In this document: piece by piece, positions 48,401 through 60,275 of the stretch
How the letters are laid out: each line of letters starts with the position of its first letter
Position numbering within the stretch: position 1 is the stretch's first letter
Source of the DNA: Torymus aiolomorphi
Lineage: Eukaryota; Arthropoda; Insecta; Hymenoptera; Torymidae
Direction: 5' to 3'
NCBI GenBank assembly: GCA_036365515.1
Contig: CM070873.1
Coordinates: 89,702,173-89,766,172 of the forward strand
DNA length: 64,000 nt
Notes under the pieces: model-generated
Database searches by the model: none
Seen by the model: only the letters and a program-made list of their open reading frames with translations
What the model was told of the DNA's origin: nothing
Program-made: the position numbers and the translations under genes

Positions 48401-49405
48401 TAAATGAAATTTTGATTCCAATATACAATGTTCCAAGGAAGATAAATTTTAGGTCTTCAAGTTGAAAAAAACATAGCTATCGACAAAACGTATTTGAAAT
48501 AGTAATATTCACATAGATATAAGTGTTGGCGATTAAATGAATTCTTTAAATAAAAAAAAAATTTTTTATTTATTCCAAGAATTAATGGTAAGTACTTGAC
48601 TTTATGCGTATTGATTTCATTACTTTCTTTTGTTAGATTTGTATTTAATGAGTTTATTACAAACGTATTCACAGAAAAAGTTTTTTAAATATTTTTTACC
48701 ATTTTAAGTTCGTCTTTCTAAAAATTTTTCGTAGAGAAAATTACATAGAAGCGGCTGGTAATACACTGTTACTTGCCTTGGTTTATACTTTTGTAAAAAG
48801 TAATATAAAAATGTTTTATTATAAAAGCTTTATAAAAAAATATATTGAATAATAAATACTTGACTTTATAGGAATTGATTTCATAACTTTCTTTTGTTTA
48901 ATTTGTAGAAATTTTTACATCAAATATCGTTATTTAAATGAAATTTTGATTCCAATATACAATGTTCCAAGGAAGATAAATTTTAGGTCTTCAAGTTGAA
49001 AAAAACATAGCTATCGACAAAACGTATTTGAAATAGTAATATTCACATAGATATAAGTGTTGGCGATTAAATGAATTCTTTAAATAATATAATATTACAC
49101 AAAACACTGAAAATTATGTTATATATTTATGTCACTAAGCAATATTTTCTTCTATGCAAATTATATGAAACTCATAAAGCGTAATTATTTATTATTAATA
49201 CACACTTGTTATATTAAAAAAATATTTGAAACTGATTTTTAATAGAAGTTTTAAAAATTTGATTATAAACACTTCATGTAAGACATCATACCAGTTACTT
49301 TATTTTATTTATTACACAAAACACTGAAAATTATATATCACTCAGCAATATTTTTTTCTATGCAAAAGCTTATTATGAAGTTTATGAATCTCATAACATG
49401 TAATT
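45088..49405. repeat. Near-perfect 4.3-kb palindrome with 735-bp spacer
   Basis: The left arm (45088-46876, 1,789 bp) and right arm (47612-49405, 1,794 bp) appear almost identical as reverse complements. For example, the small frame at 46571-46753 (+) recurs with identical translation at 47735-47917 (-). Inner boundary: GGACCCGTCCTTTGGCAGTT and its complement. Within each arm a 0.5-kb block containing AAAGAATTCATTTAATCGCC occurs twice in direct orientation (45410-45640 and 45940-46170). The spacer 46877-47611 has no coding features recognised. No genes lie in the arms. Confidence 0.93.
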
Positions 49406-50575
49406 GAATATTTAATCAAATGTACTTTTGTATCTCATTATTATATTTTTGTAATTATATTATCTTTGCATATCGATTTTTCCGATCTTTTTGATAGCTA
49501 TTCTATTTAATATTTCTGCCTCAAATCGAATTCTGTTAAATAATAAGTGAAAATTGACTATGTAAGGTGCATTGATGAATTAAAAATCGTGTTTATAGAT
49601 TTAGATACCAGGAATTGATTTTACGGGAAAATATTAAGTGGGAAAAAGTTTTATTTTATTATAATCTACAACTTTTACATTTAACATATTTGTGTAAAGT
49701 TAAAACCTGTGACGTTATAGCCGAAAATTGTCCATTTTATGTATATTTAAGCGTTTAAAATCATTTTTATAGGTCTAACTCATCAGGCATCGATTTTTGA
49801 TGAAAATGTTAAACGGGAAAAAGTTTTGTTTAAATATTATCTACAACTTTTGTATTTAACATTTTTGTATAAAATCAAATCCTGCTAAGTTATAAACGAA
49901 AATCGACCATTTTAGGTACATTCATGCGTTAAAAATCGTTTTTTTGGATTTAACTCGTCAGGAATTGATCGTAGAAAAAAATGTTCAATAGGAAAATGTT
50001 TTGTTTTAATATTGTCTATAACTTTTACATTTAACATTTTTGTGTAAAGTCAAATCCTGAAAAGTAATACCAAAAAAAACACGATTTTTTATGTTTTTAG
50101 CGGTTTTTTCTCTATTCTATTGCCAAATATTGGTCGTAGAAAAAAATGTTCAATGTAAAAAAGTCGTGTTTTAATTAGTTTTAGCAGATGCAATTGTTGT
50201 TTTTGACTTAAAGTTAATTGTGTTCACCGTATGTCCAAAAATCGATTTTTTCAAATTTTTGTTTCCTCTGATATTTTTTTATTTGTCGATCGATTAGGCC
50301 TGGTTGAAAACTGTCAGTTACTTATATAATTAGACGAATATCTGCGCCAAAGCTCATTTGGATCTATGAAAAATTCGTTGAGATAATCTGGAAACTTGCT
50401 TACATACATACGTATAGACATACATACATCCCGGAAAACGCATAAAATGGACTCATTTTGGATGGAAAATAGTTTTTATATTGTAAATTTTCAGAATTTG
50501 AAGTGTTACAATTTTCGCCGTGACGAAACTATAAGGCTCTCCCGAACAGCGGTGGTGCCTAAAAACTAGAAGAAA
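49403..50575 (+). repeat. Unit 1, third segment
   Basis: Aligns to 31245-32408 of unit 2: AATTCTGTTAAATAATAAG, GGGAAAAAGTTTT, GAGATAATC.GGAAA, ACATACATAC runs and the terminal CTCTCCCGAACAGC..GTGCCTAAAAA. Completes unit 1. Confidence 0.75.
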
Positions 50576-50627
50576 AAAAATTTTGAGCAATTTTAAAATT
50601 TTGACCTATTCACTTCATGTGAAACAT

Positions 50628-50662
<35 letters not shown>

Positions 50663-50677
50663 CATCACACGCACGCA

Positions 50678-50744
<67 letters not shown>

Positions 50745-50903
50745 ACACACACACACACACACTCACTCACACACACACATATATATGCGATGTTTCACAT
50801 GAAGTGAATAGGTCAAAATTTTAAAATCGCTCAAAATTTTTTTACTTTTAGTTTTTAGGCACGACCGCTGCTCGGGAGAGCCTTATAGTTTCGTTAGGGC
50901 GAA
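50523..50903. repeat. Hairpin with 120-bp arms and a microsatellite core
   Basis: The left arm contains AAGGCTCTCCCGAACAGC, GTGCCTAAAAAC, TTTTAAAATTTTGACC and CACTTCATGTGAAACATCGC; the right arm (50783-50903) is its complement. The loop is (AT)n, (GCAC)n, (CA)n, (AT)n. The outer part of the arms is the terminus of the unit 1/2 repeat family. Confidence 0.88.
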
Positions 50904-50930
50904 AATTGTAACACTTATATATGAGGCGTT

Positions 50931-51172
50931 TCACGTCAACTGCCCCAGCGCGGTTTTTGAGATATAAGATATTTTGTAGTTTTTGAAGGTGAAAATGGAA
51001 AATTTAAAAAAAACTGCCTATATCATTGGAAACCTGAGGAAAAAACACGTTGAAAACGCTTATCAAACAATTCTTTTAAGTACATTTTAGTACGTATCAT
51101 AAACATGAGTTGGAAATAGCACGATTCGGTACTCGCGCGCCGATCTGGGGCAGTTGACGTGAAACGCATCAT
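50931..51172. mobile_element. 242-bp MITE with 28-bp inverted ends
   Basis: ATGAGGCGTTTCACGTCAAC..CCCCAG on the left and its near-exact complement CTGGGG..TGAAACGCATCAT on the right. The interior is AT-rich. AT-rich flanks hide the target duplication; superfamily unknown. Confidence 0.8.
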
Positions 51173-53280
51173 ATATATAGCCGACTCTGTCAAATGGAGA
51201 GGTAAAAAATTGAATTTTCATAATTTTTTGCATTTTTTTTTGCAATTTCAATTGATAATTACTTTTTGACGGTTTTATATAAATTAACAATTTTTTTAGA
51301 AAAGTTAGGAAATTTTCTTACTAAAAAGAAGGAATAATCATTAATATTTTATATTTCATCCAAGTATCATAATATTTCTTTTAAAACCTTAAATTGAGAA
51401 GAAAAAAAAAACAAGTTCGATCAGGCTTTCGACTACCACAAAATTCCTGAAAGTAGGTTATATTATGTTCAAAATGCCCCTGCCACCCCCCCCCCCCTTA
51501 ATGATTAAGGACTTTGTTTTTTTTTTTTTTAAATTGAAAACTGATGGTTTTTTATGAAAAAAAGCCATTTTTTGCTATTACGACGCAGCTAGACCTTAAG
51601 AAATGGCCATAGCCTATTTACTAATTAAACGTTGAGTGATTTTAATTGAATCTAGCAATTTTTACTATACATTTACATAATTCAAGTTACCCATTTATTT
51701 TCAGAAAATAAAAAATTTGCCTTGTATCCGCGTATAATCACATAATGAACTTATTTTTACATTTATTTTATTATAACTTTCTTATTCCACTTTTTTCATT
51801 TTGACTATTTTCCCTTTTTTATATGAAATTTATTCATATGAACCTATAATATGATCCATATTACATGTACATAAAAGCACATCTAATTAGTCATGAAATT
51901 TAATAATAATAACATCCCATGCCACAAATGCACAATGTCTCTTTCATTCCCACTATTTGCAACAGTTGTCGAACTTTTTCACATATAATAATGTTTAAAC
52001 CATTATCAAATAATCAGAAGTATCTGATTTTCTCAAGACACAATCAGAAATAATGCAGTATTTTGTAATTTGACGTGAGCTACGTTGAAAAATCTTCTCA
52101 CTACTCTCTACAACACTAAATTTTCTTATTTATATATAAAATATAATTATTATACACATTATTTATTCACACACAGATTCACTGGTCTCATTGACGCACT
52201 ATAGTTGTGAATAATATTTACTTTATAAAAATAATTTTTATATTACTCTACATAAAATATTTAGTTTATTACTTTATATTAATTTACATAATCTATATAT
52301 GAAATATAATTATAAGTAAATTATTAAATACAGAATAATCTGCTAATAAGAATTAAAAAAAATAGTGTTTCCTGATTTTAAATTTTAATATGCTTTATAT
52401 GTAATACACTGACCTTTTCACAAACTTTTCTCGGACTTCTATATTTTTCTTTAAAAGCAATTTTTTTTAAACTACTTTTTATATTTACACTATATATAAT
52501 TAGTTTATTATTCTATATTAATTCACATAACCTATATAAGAGATAAATTAGAAACAAATTATTTTCTAAAAATATCAACTCATGCACAAATACACGATAT
52601 TTCTTTTATTTCCACTAATTTGCATCACTTGTCGAATTTTGCACATATAATTAACGTTTAAAATCCTACAAAATGATCAGAAGTATCTGATTTTCTTAAG
52701 AGCCCATAGCAAAATATCGCACAATAATAAAACATTAAATTTTCTTATTTCTATATAAAATACTTATTATGTACATTATTCATTCTCATAAATTTAATGT
52801 TCATTCAGTAACAGATTCACTATTATTGGCCACATTGATGGACTGTTGTTATGAATAATATTCACTTTATAACAGTAGTTTTCAAATCTCCCTCTTTATT
52901 AAATACACTTGGATTTTATTTTTATTTTTTCACAAATGTACACTTTTACAAACTCTTCAAATAGATCTGATAAATAAGAGTAACTAATAAGTCACACTGA
53001 TATCTTCATATTACCACAATACACGGAAATCATTATATTGATCAATGATTAATATAATTAGGTTACTCCAAATATTTATATTTTATATTTATATTTTTAT
53101 TTTGAGCAATATCCTTCAGCCGTAATTTCTTTCCTTCTCTCTATATAGTATACCTCTCCTGTTTGAAAGCTATTGTTCTTTTCCTTGAGCTTAAATACAA
53201 GCACAAAGAATCAAAATTCTTACAAATAACAATGTAAAATATTATTGGAAATGTTTATACTTATCTGATATAGATATTAA

Positions 53281-55327
53281 GGTGGTCTTACACATAAAAT
53301 TTTTGAAAAAATCAACTTTTTTTTATTGAATTTTTTAATTATATATGTTAGTCTGAACCTAAAAAAACTAGTTTGGATCAACAATTAAAAAAATTAAAAA
53401 TGATATGGTTAGAAGAGCTTACTATCTTCAAAATGACGAAAAAATTGATTTTCCTTTTTTTTGCCTTTTCTATAGGTTTCTGATATATATAGGAACACGT
53501 TTACTTTTATGTGTTTTAAAATATCAAAAAACATTATTTAAGACTTATTAGTATAAGAATTATAAAAAAACAATTAAATTTAAATACATGATTTATTATA
53601 AAAATAATATAAATCATATTCTGGAATTTGAAATCCAGTGGAATCGTTTTTCGAGTTGTGACAATTTTGCACTTCTGTTCTAGTAAAGTGACCATTCCGT
53701 CAACGAAATTTGACAGCAAATTACTATATTAATACCCCCTTTTGTATACGTATATACTTATAAAACTATAATACCATAGTGTCAATACAGTTTCACAGCA
53801 GACAGGTCAAAATCTCAAATAATCCAAGATACATAACCATGTTATTTCAACAGTTTGTTTTGCAGAGTTTTTGCTTTCAGATAGAGAAAGATTTTTTTCT
53901 TAGTGCTTGATTATTTGTATTCATAAGTGAATTTAGAACTAAAAATTGAATGTATTGTGTATGTGAAGATATATGTCTGAAAAGTGTAAGTAAGTGTAAT
54001 TATAATACAAGCGTGCAGTGACAGTTTTGTTTAAATTTGGAAAGTAGTTTCAGTTCAAGATGGGAATGCTGTATGAAAATTAATACTGAAAAACATGTGC
54101 ATTGGCAAGATTGAATTAAGTATTTTAAAGAAGAGGCAGTAAAATTTTTATCGCATAAAAATAAATACATCTTTTTCCTAAGAAAGATGAAAGTGACATA
54201 TTAAGTCTAACTCACTATAGGATGTATAATTCAATTCAGAAGATTTGTGAATTGCAATAAGTGTCAAGATGTATCTATACACATAAAAGCGACAAGCCTG
54301 CTCACAAGAATACAGGCTTAAATTCAAGATATATTTAATATTTAATATGCGTAATCAAGTGATCATTGAAAAAATGGGCTTATCGGCTTTTATGTACTTA
54401 TGTACTTTTGTCTATGACAGTGATGGTTTCTTAAGTTTTGATTTGGATTATTGGGATTTCATATTTCATAAGACCTGGCACATATTCTACATTTATCTTA
54501 GTATTATAAATAATAATCTAACTCAGTACAGTGTGTTAAAAAGTGATTCAACAGTGGATGAATCAAAAGTACAAAAGGACAGATTGAGCAGTAACTTTTA
54601 ATGGAACGAATGCTGCTAGCTTAACAATAACTTTTAATGGAACGGAAGCATGCAAGGTGCTAGAGCTTCTGTTTTAACCATTTTGCATGGGAAAACAGAT
54701 AACAGATATATAGGAAAATGAGTTCCAAGAAGAATAAGAATGGAGATAAAATGGCTGATTATTTTTGGAGTTTTATGGTATTTTTCTTTGCAGGCTTATT
54801 TCTTAAAATGTCATTTTTTAAAGTTTATCGTAACTTTTCTCTGAGACCGGTAGATAAATTTTCATGATACAAAGTGCAAATTGTTCCTAATTTATGTAGT
54901 TATGGGTGTAAGAGTTGTAATTTTAAGGTTTTTATGTATAAGTATTTTTTTCATGGCAAAAACCCTAAAAATTCAAAAAAATGCAAAAAATTATTGCAAA
55001 AAAATCAGTTTTTGCTATGAAAAAAATACTTATACATAAAAACCTTAAAATTGGAACTCTTACGCCCATAATTACATAAATTAGGAACAATTTGCACTTT
55101 GTCCCATGAAAATCCATCATGCGGTCTCAGAGAAAAGTTACGACAAACTTTTTTTTCTTCAAAATGCTATAACTGAGGATAAAATGTGTTTAAGGACCTT
55201 TGCCTTGGCTCATTTTATTCAAAATAAGTTATATTTACAATATATTTTGATTATTTTATTATAATAATAATTTTTATCATTTTTTTAGGTAATTTTGGCC
55301 TGAAAGGCTTATAGGTGTAAAACTGCC
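53281..55327. mobile_element. 2.05-kb TTAA-flanked insertion at the palindrome centre
   Basis: Lies between TTAA at 53277-53280 and 55328-55331. The ends GGTGGTCTTACAC and complement of GGCAGTTTTACAC match at 10 of 13 positions. Interior: AT-rich, an unrecognised 84-codon frame at 54347-54601, and a 330-bp hairpin at 54819-55152. No transposase motif recognised. Confidence 0.6.
54819..55152. repeat. Hairpin with arms of about 150 bp
   Basis: AAAGTTTATCGTAACTTTTC on the left, its near-complement on the right; also GCAAATTGTTCCTAATTTATG with its complement. Nested inside 53281-55327. Confidence 0.85.
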
Positions 55328-55331
55328 TTAA

Positions 55332-55781
55332 AGCTCCAACTGTGATCTAGAGAATAAAATTTAAGCCTTTCCAGTTATCTTCTTTCATAAAATACTATTT
55401 ATCCACTTTTGATTACTTGTAGTAGCTCTAGTTGATTTAGATAATAATTTTAAATACAACACACAAGATCTTGTTCTTCATATCTATAGATATACTAACC
55501 AATGCTAATCTTGTGTACTGTTCCGTGCCGTGCTCTATGCCTTTTTAGCTGTCAGGGCACTAAGCCGTAACCCGTAAGTCCGCAATCACTCTACTGTGGC
55601 GTCCAGAGGGCCAGATGCTGCTCATGTATATGGCACTTTCTATGAATGGGTGACTTTATTTACAATTATTATCTAAATCAACTACAGCTACTACAAGTAA
55701 TCAAAAGTGGATATATAGTATTTTATGAAAGATGATAACTGGGAAGGCTTAAATTCTATTCTCTAGATCAGAGTTGGAGTT
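55332..55781. mobile_element. 450-bp TTAA-flanked palindromic element
   Basis: Starts AGCTCCAACTGTGATCTAGA, ends with the near-complement, with TTAA on both sides (55328-55331, 55782-55785). Arms of about 180 bp surround a less AT-rich loop (55530-55610). It shares its left TTAA with the preceding element, implying two successive hits on one TTAA. Confidence 0.75.
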
Positions 55782-56659
55782 TTAATATCTATATCAGATA
55801 AGTATAAACATTTTCTATAATAGTTTAAATTGTTACTTGTAAGAATTTTGATTCTTTGTGCTTGTATTTCAGCTCAAGGAAAAGAGTAATAGCTTTCAAA
55901 CAGGAGAGGTATACTATATAGAGAGAAGGAAAGAAATTACGGCTGGAGGATATTGCTTATATAAATATTTGGAGTAACCTAATTATATTAATCATTGATC
56001 AATATAATGATTTTCCTGTGTAGTGGTAATGTAAAGATATCAGTGTGACTTATTAGTTACCCTTATTTATCAGATCTACTTGAAGAGGTTGTAAAAGTGT
56101 ACATTTGTGAAAAAATAAAAATAAAATCCAAGTGTATTCAATAAAAAGGGAGATTTGAAAACTACTGTTATAAAGTGAATATTATTCATAACAACAGTCC
56201 ATTAATGTGACCAGTATAGAAATTTTTATTTTATATAGAAATAAGAAAATTTAGTGTTTTATTATTGTGCCATATTTTTCTATGGGCTCTTAAGAAAATC
56301 AGATACTTCTGATCATTTCGTAATGTTTTAAACATTACTTATATATGCAAAATTCGACAAGTGATGCAAATTAGTGGGAATAAAAGAAGTATCGTGTATT
56401 TGTGGTATGAGTTGATATTTTTAGAAAATAACATGTTTCTAATTTATTTCTTATATAGGGCTCTCAAGAAAATCAAATACTTCTGATCATTTCGTAGTGT
56501 TTTAAACATTAATTATATGTGAAAAAGTTCGACAACTGTTGCAAATAGTGGGAATGAAAGAAATATTGTGCATTTGTGGTATGGGATGTTATTATTATTA
56601 AATGTTATGACTGATTACCTTGTGACACTTGTGAATGTGCTTTTATGTACATGTAATAT

Positions 56660-57219
56660 CCCTACTGAAAAATCTCATGTGAGAACTCATATGAGGTTTT
56701 GGTACTAGTACTCATACGAGAATTCATATGAGATCTCATATACGCTTCCCGTGTAATCGTAGTTTGTTAGAAACTCATATGAGGTCTCATATGAATTTCT
56801 AATGAAACTGAAAACTCATTCCTTTTAAGTATATTAAGACGTGGTGGGTGGTTCCGCCCACCCACTCTGCGTTGCTGTGTTTACTATATACCCAAAAGGG
56901 TCCGTCTTATCTGCGTGCTAGGCTGCCACGCGCCAACATCGAGACTGCAGAGCCATACGAGGGCTTATATGAGACCTCATATTAGACCTCATATGATTTT
57001 CAAACAAACTACGATGACACTGGAAACTTATATGAGATCTCATATGATATCTCATATGAGTTCTCTTATATATAGTACTCGTGCCAAAACCTCATATGAG
57101 ATCACATATGTGATCTCATATGCGACTCACGTGAGACTCACATGAGTACTGATATGAGACTCATATGAGATCACATATGAGTTCTCATATGAGTTCTCGT
57201 ATGAGTTTATTCAGTAGGG
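56660..57219. mobile_element. 560-bp element filled with CTCATATGAG palindromes, AT duplication
   Basis: Ends CCCTACTGAA and TTCAGTAGGG. The flanks read GTAATAT before and ATGGATC after; the opposite arm of the host palindrome (near 51855) carries GATCCATATTAC uninterrupted, so the duplication is AT. The body is packed with the self-complementary decamer CTCATATGAG and variants at about 12-bp spacing, around a non-repetitive middle (56830-56950). Confidence 0.85.
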
Positions 57220-58079
57220 ATGGATCATATTATAGGTTCATATGAATAAATTTCATATAAAAAAAAGGGGAAATAGTCAAAATGAAAAAAGTGGAATAAG
57301 AAAGTTATAATAAAATAAATGTAAAAATAAGTTCATTATGTGATTATACGCGGATACAAGGCAAATTTTTTATTTTCTGAAAATAAATGGGTAACTTGAA
57401 TTATGTAAATGTATATTAAAAATTGCTAGATTCGATTAAAATCACTCAGCGTTTAATTAGTAAATAGGCTATGGCTATTTCTTAAGGTTTAGCTGCGTCG
57501 TAATAGCAAAAAATGGCTTTTTTTCATAAAAAACCATCAGTTTTCAATTAAAAAAAAAAAAAAAAAAACAAAGTCCTTAATCATTAAGGGGGAGGCAGGG
57601 GCATTTTGAACATAATATAACCTACTTTCAGGAATTTTGTGGTAGTCGAAAGCCTGATCGAACTTGTTTTTTTTTTTCTCAATTTAAGGTTTTAAAAGAA
57701 ATATTATGATACTCGGATGAAATATAAAATATTAATGATTGTTCCTTCTTTTTAGTGAGAAAATTTCCTAACTTTTCTAAAAATTTGTTAATTTATATAA
57801 AACCGTCAAAAAGTAATTATCAATTGAAATTGCAAAAAAATGTAAAAAATCATGAAAATTTAATTTTTGACCTCTGATATGTCCAAAACTATAAAAATCT
57901 GAAAAAATTCAGGGGTATCCAAAAAGAAGGAGTAGAACATTTTCGGAGAGTTTCAAGAAGATTCATTTTTTGACTTCTCGATTTGACAGAGTCGGCCATA
58001 TATATAAAATATAATAATTTAATAATATATATATAGATATATTATTTAGCTGATGCAAGTCTTACATTTGCGTTAAGAA

Positions 58080-58560
58080 TGTAAAGAATATTCAGAAATA
58101 CATGGAGCGCCCGAACGACGGTGTACATCATCCGCTCTGTTGATTTGGACTCTTTTAAATCGAAAAAGCCAGCAAGGAAAAAAAAAATTAAAGAGAGAAA
58201 AAAACCGGTACACGTGCACCGGTAACGAGCGCTCACAATCATATTCAACGACAAAAAGCACACGTGAAGAGAGAGAGCAAGAGACAGAGAGTGACAGAGA
58301 GAGGGAGAGAGAGAGATCGAGAGAGGGAGAGAGAGGGCGAGAGAGACAGAGTGAGCGGGGAAGGGTGGGTGAAAGAGAGAGAGAGAGAGTCAACTTTTTT
58401 GCAACGTTAAGAGAAGAAATCCGCCAGACTGACGAAAGGTTGCTCGACGTGACAGAAGCGAAGCTCGTTTTATCGAGATTTACGAGACAATTCTCTCTTG
58501 CGTAGTTACCTTTTTTGAGGTAAGCTTGCTTCGATCTTCTGTCTTTGCTCTCGTCTAAAT
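58080..58560 (+). promoter_or_regulatory. GA-rich island with splice donor, possible non-coding first exon
   Basis: GA-rich tract (58266-58390) followed by CpG-containing unique sequence and a consensus donor GAG|GTAAGC with the intron beginning at 58520. The layout copies the 4640-6340 island. It could be an untranslated first exon of a plus-strand gene or a regulatory transcript near vvl. No acceptor assigned. Confidence 0.3.
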
Positions 58561-60222
58561 CACATAGCCGATCCGTTACTTATTCGAGTGAGCTCTTCCT
58601 CCGTGGTAAACATGCTTTTCCATGAAAATTTTCTTATCTAATTTATCTTTTGATGGAAAAAGATAAGTCAATATTTGAAAAACAATATTAAAGTCATTCA
58701 AAGAAACAAATTGTTGAACCAATTATGTTGAATGACAAACTGATAATAAATGGATATTGAGTTGAATTACGAGAGTGAAATTCTTCCTGCTGTAAAACGA
58801 GAACAAGACTAATTGTAAGTATAGTTTTGAATCATCGTTAAGCACAAGGGTCATCGTCGACGTCCATTATAGAAGAATCAGTTCTGATCTGATTTATAGA
58901 GCTGTTTAATATAGGAAAGTACGTAAATAAAAAGCCGTTGCGGCCGCTATAGAAATTTAAATTTACCCGTAAAGCTTCAACACAAAGAATTTTGAAAGCA
59001 TTTCCATCGCAGTTGCAGAAAGACGTATTCGTCTACAACTACCAATGCAGAAAAGCAGGTTAAAATTTATATTATTAATTTTGCTTATAGAAATGTCCAA
59101 GCTAATTACTTTTACATTATTTATATACATTTTCAGGTTTTTGAAGATGATTGCAGTCTTCCAATATAAAAAAAATGAAGAAAAATAAATAATTCAATGA
59201 TAACAACAATAAATACAACAATGTCAGTAAGTATGTGATTCAATATAGGCTCCAACACCCCTCTCAAAATAGACTATAAACAATGATGATTAAGAGTAAG
59301 GATATTTGAGTAAGGCACTGAGGGTGGTGTTATGGTCATTAAAGGTAAAATAGTCGTGTTTATACTGTTGTATACTTTCATCTCGTTTATTAATTAAAAT
59401 TCAGTAGTAATTTAGTTTCTGCCATTCTAACAAAACGTTACCACTCGCCAGTTTTTTCTTCTTCATTTACTTTTACGTTAATAATAATTAATATTTAATA
59501 TAATATACAGGGGAAGGAGTCGGATTTCACACAACAGTTGTTTTCTTAGATTTTACGTGTATACAAATTAATTTTATCAGTTGTGTTACTCGTGTGGTGT
59601 ATGTTGATTGCTTTCTTTTGTATATTTCACTTTTTTCTTCGTATTTTTCCATGTCTGGGGTGATGACGCATTCCCGTACCAGCGGAATCTGGCTAATATC
59701 ACACAAAAAATTCATATCATGTTCGTTTGTAATAGAAAGCCAACAACAAAACGACGGAGCCTAAAATTAGCGCGGTTCAGACGTAGTAGTTTAATAATAT
59801 TTCAAAATGAATTTGGAAAAAGAAACGGTAACCCTCGTGATTGTCATCAAACTGACTGTTTAATCTGCTGGAAAGTCAAGTGCAAAGAAAACCGAATTTG
59901 ACACCCTTGCGCAATAATTCGAGGCTCGTCATTACCGAAACACATTTCATCTCTTGCTTCAACAACGCAAATGATCACACATACACAATTTGAACAGAAA
60001 AATATTGTTATCGATAGTATTATAACAGTCGGCTGTCTTTCTTATCAGTCGTAGAGTTTTACAATGTGTGCATTTTCTTTTCTAGATAAGTGTGTATTTT
60101 TCACTCCAACGCTATCATCCTAGCACCCCATAATCGCAATCACAACGTTTCTGTCTTAGCACTCGGCGTTTGTGCACGTTTTTCTCATACGTTTTATTAA
60201 AATAACAAAAACCAAAGTGGGC

Positions 60223-60275
<53 letters not shown>

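Larger units (their letters stand above)
42511..49402. mobile_element. 6.9-kb insertion in unit 1: RPC2-like fragments, tandem array, palindrome
   Basis: Defined by comparison: unit 1 stops after GTGCTTATC and resumes at TTGAATATTTAATCAAATGT, while unit 2 reads GTTTATCCCATTGAATATTG across the same place (about 31240). I see no clear duplication or inverted ends at the junctions. The left 600 bp (42511-43110) has a GC-rich start and an (AT)n at 42874-42898 but no recognised gene. The insertion's right edge coincides with the end of the palindrome's right arm. Confidence 0.6.
51179..57993. mobile_element. 6.8-kb palindromic element with later insertions
   Basis: Outer ends GCCGACTCTGTCAAAT and its complement at 57978-57993. 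The left arm (51179-53280) and right arm (55782-57993) pair along their length. At the inner edges CTGATATAGATATTAA (left) and TTAATATCTATATCAG (right) would join into a perfect palindrome centred on TTAA. Three later insertions are visible: 53281-55327 and 55332-55781 at the centre and 56660-57219 in the right arm. The left arm lacks about 120 bp near 51205 and the right arm lacks about 500 bp opposite 52020-52540. No protein is encoded. Confidence 0.85.

Noticed and set aside
59608..59901. 97-codon frame with a Cys/His-containing C-terminus (DCHQTDCLICWK)
   Set aside because: The cysteine pattern is suggestive but I recognise no family, there are no splice or promoter clues, and the first half is low-complexity hydrophobic. 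Left out as unsupported.
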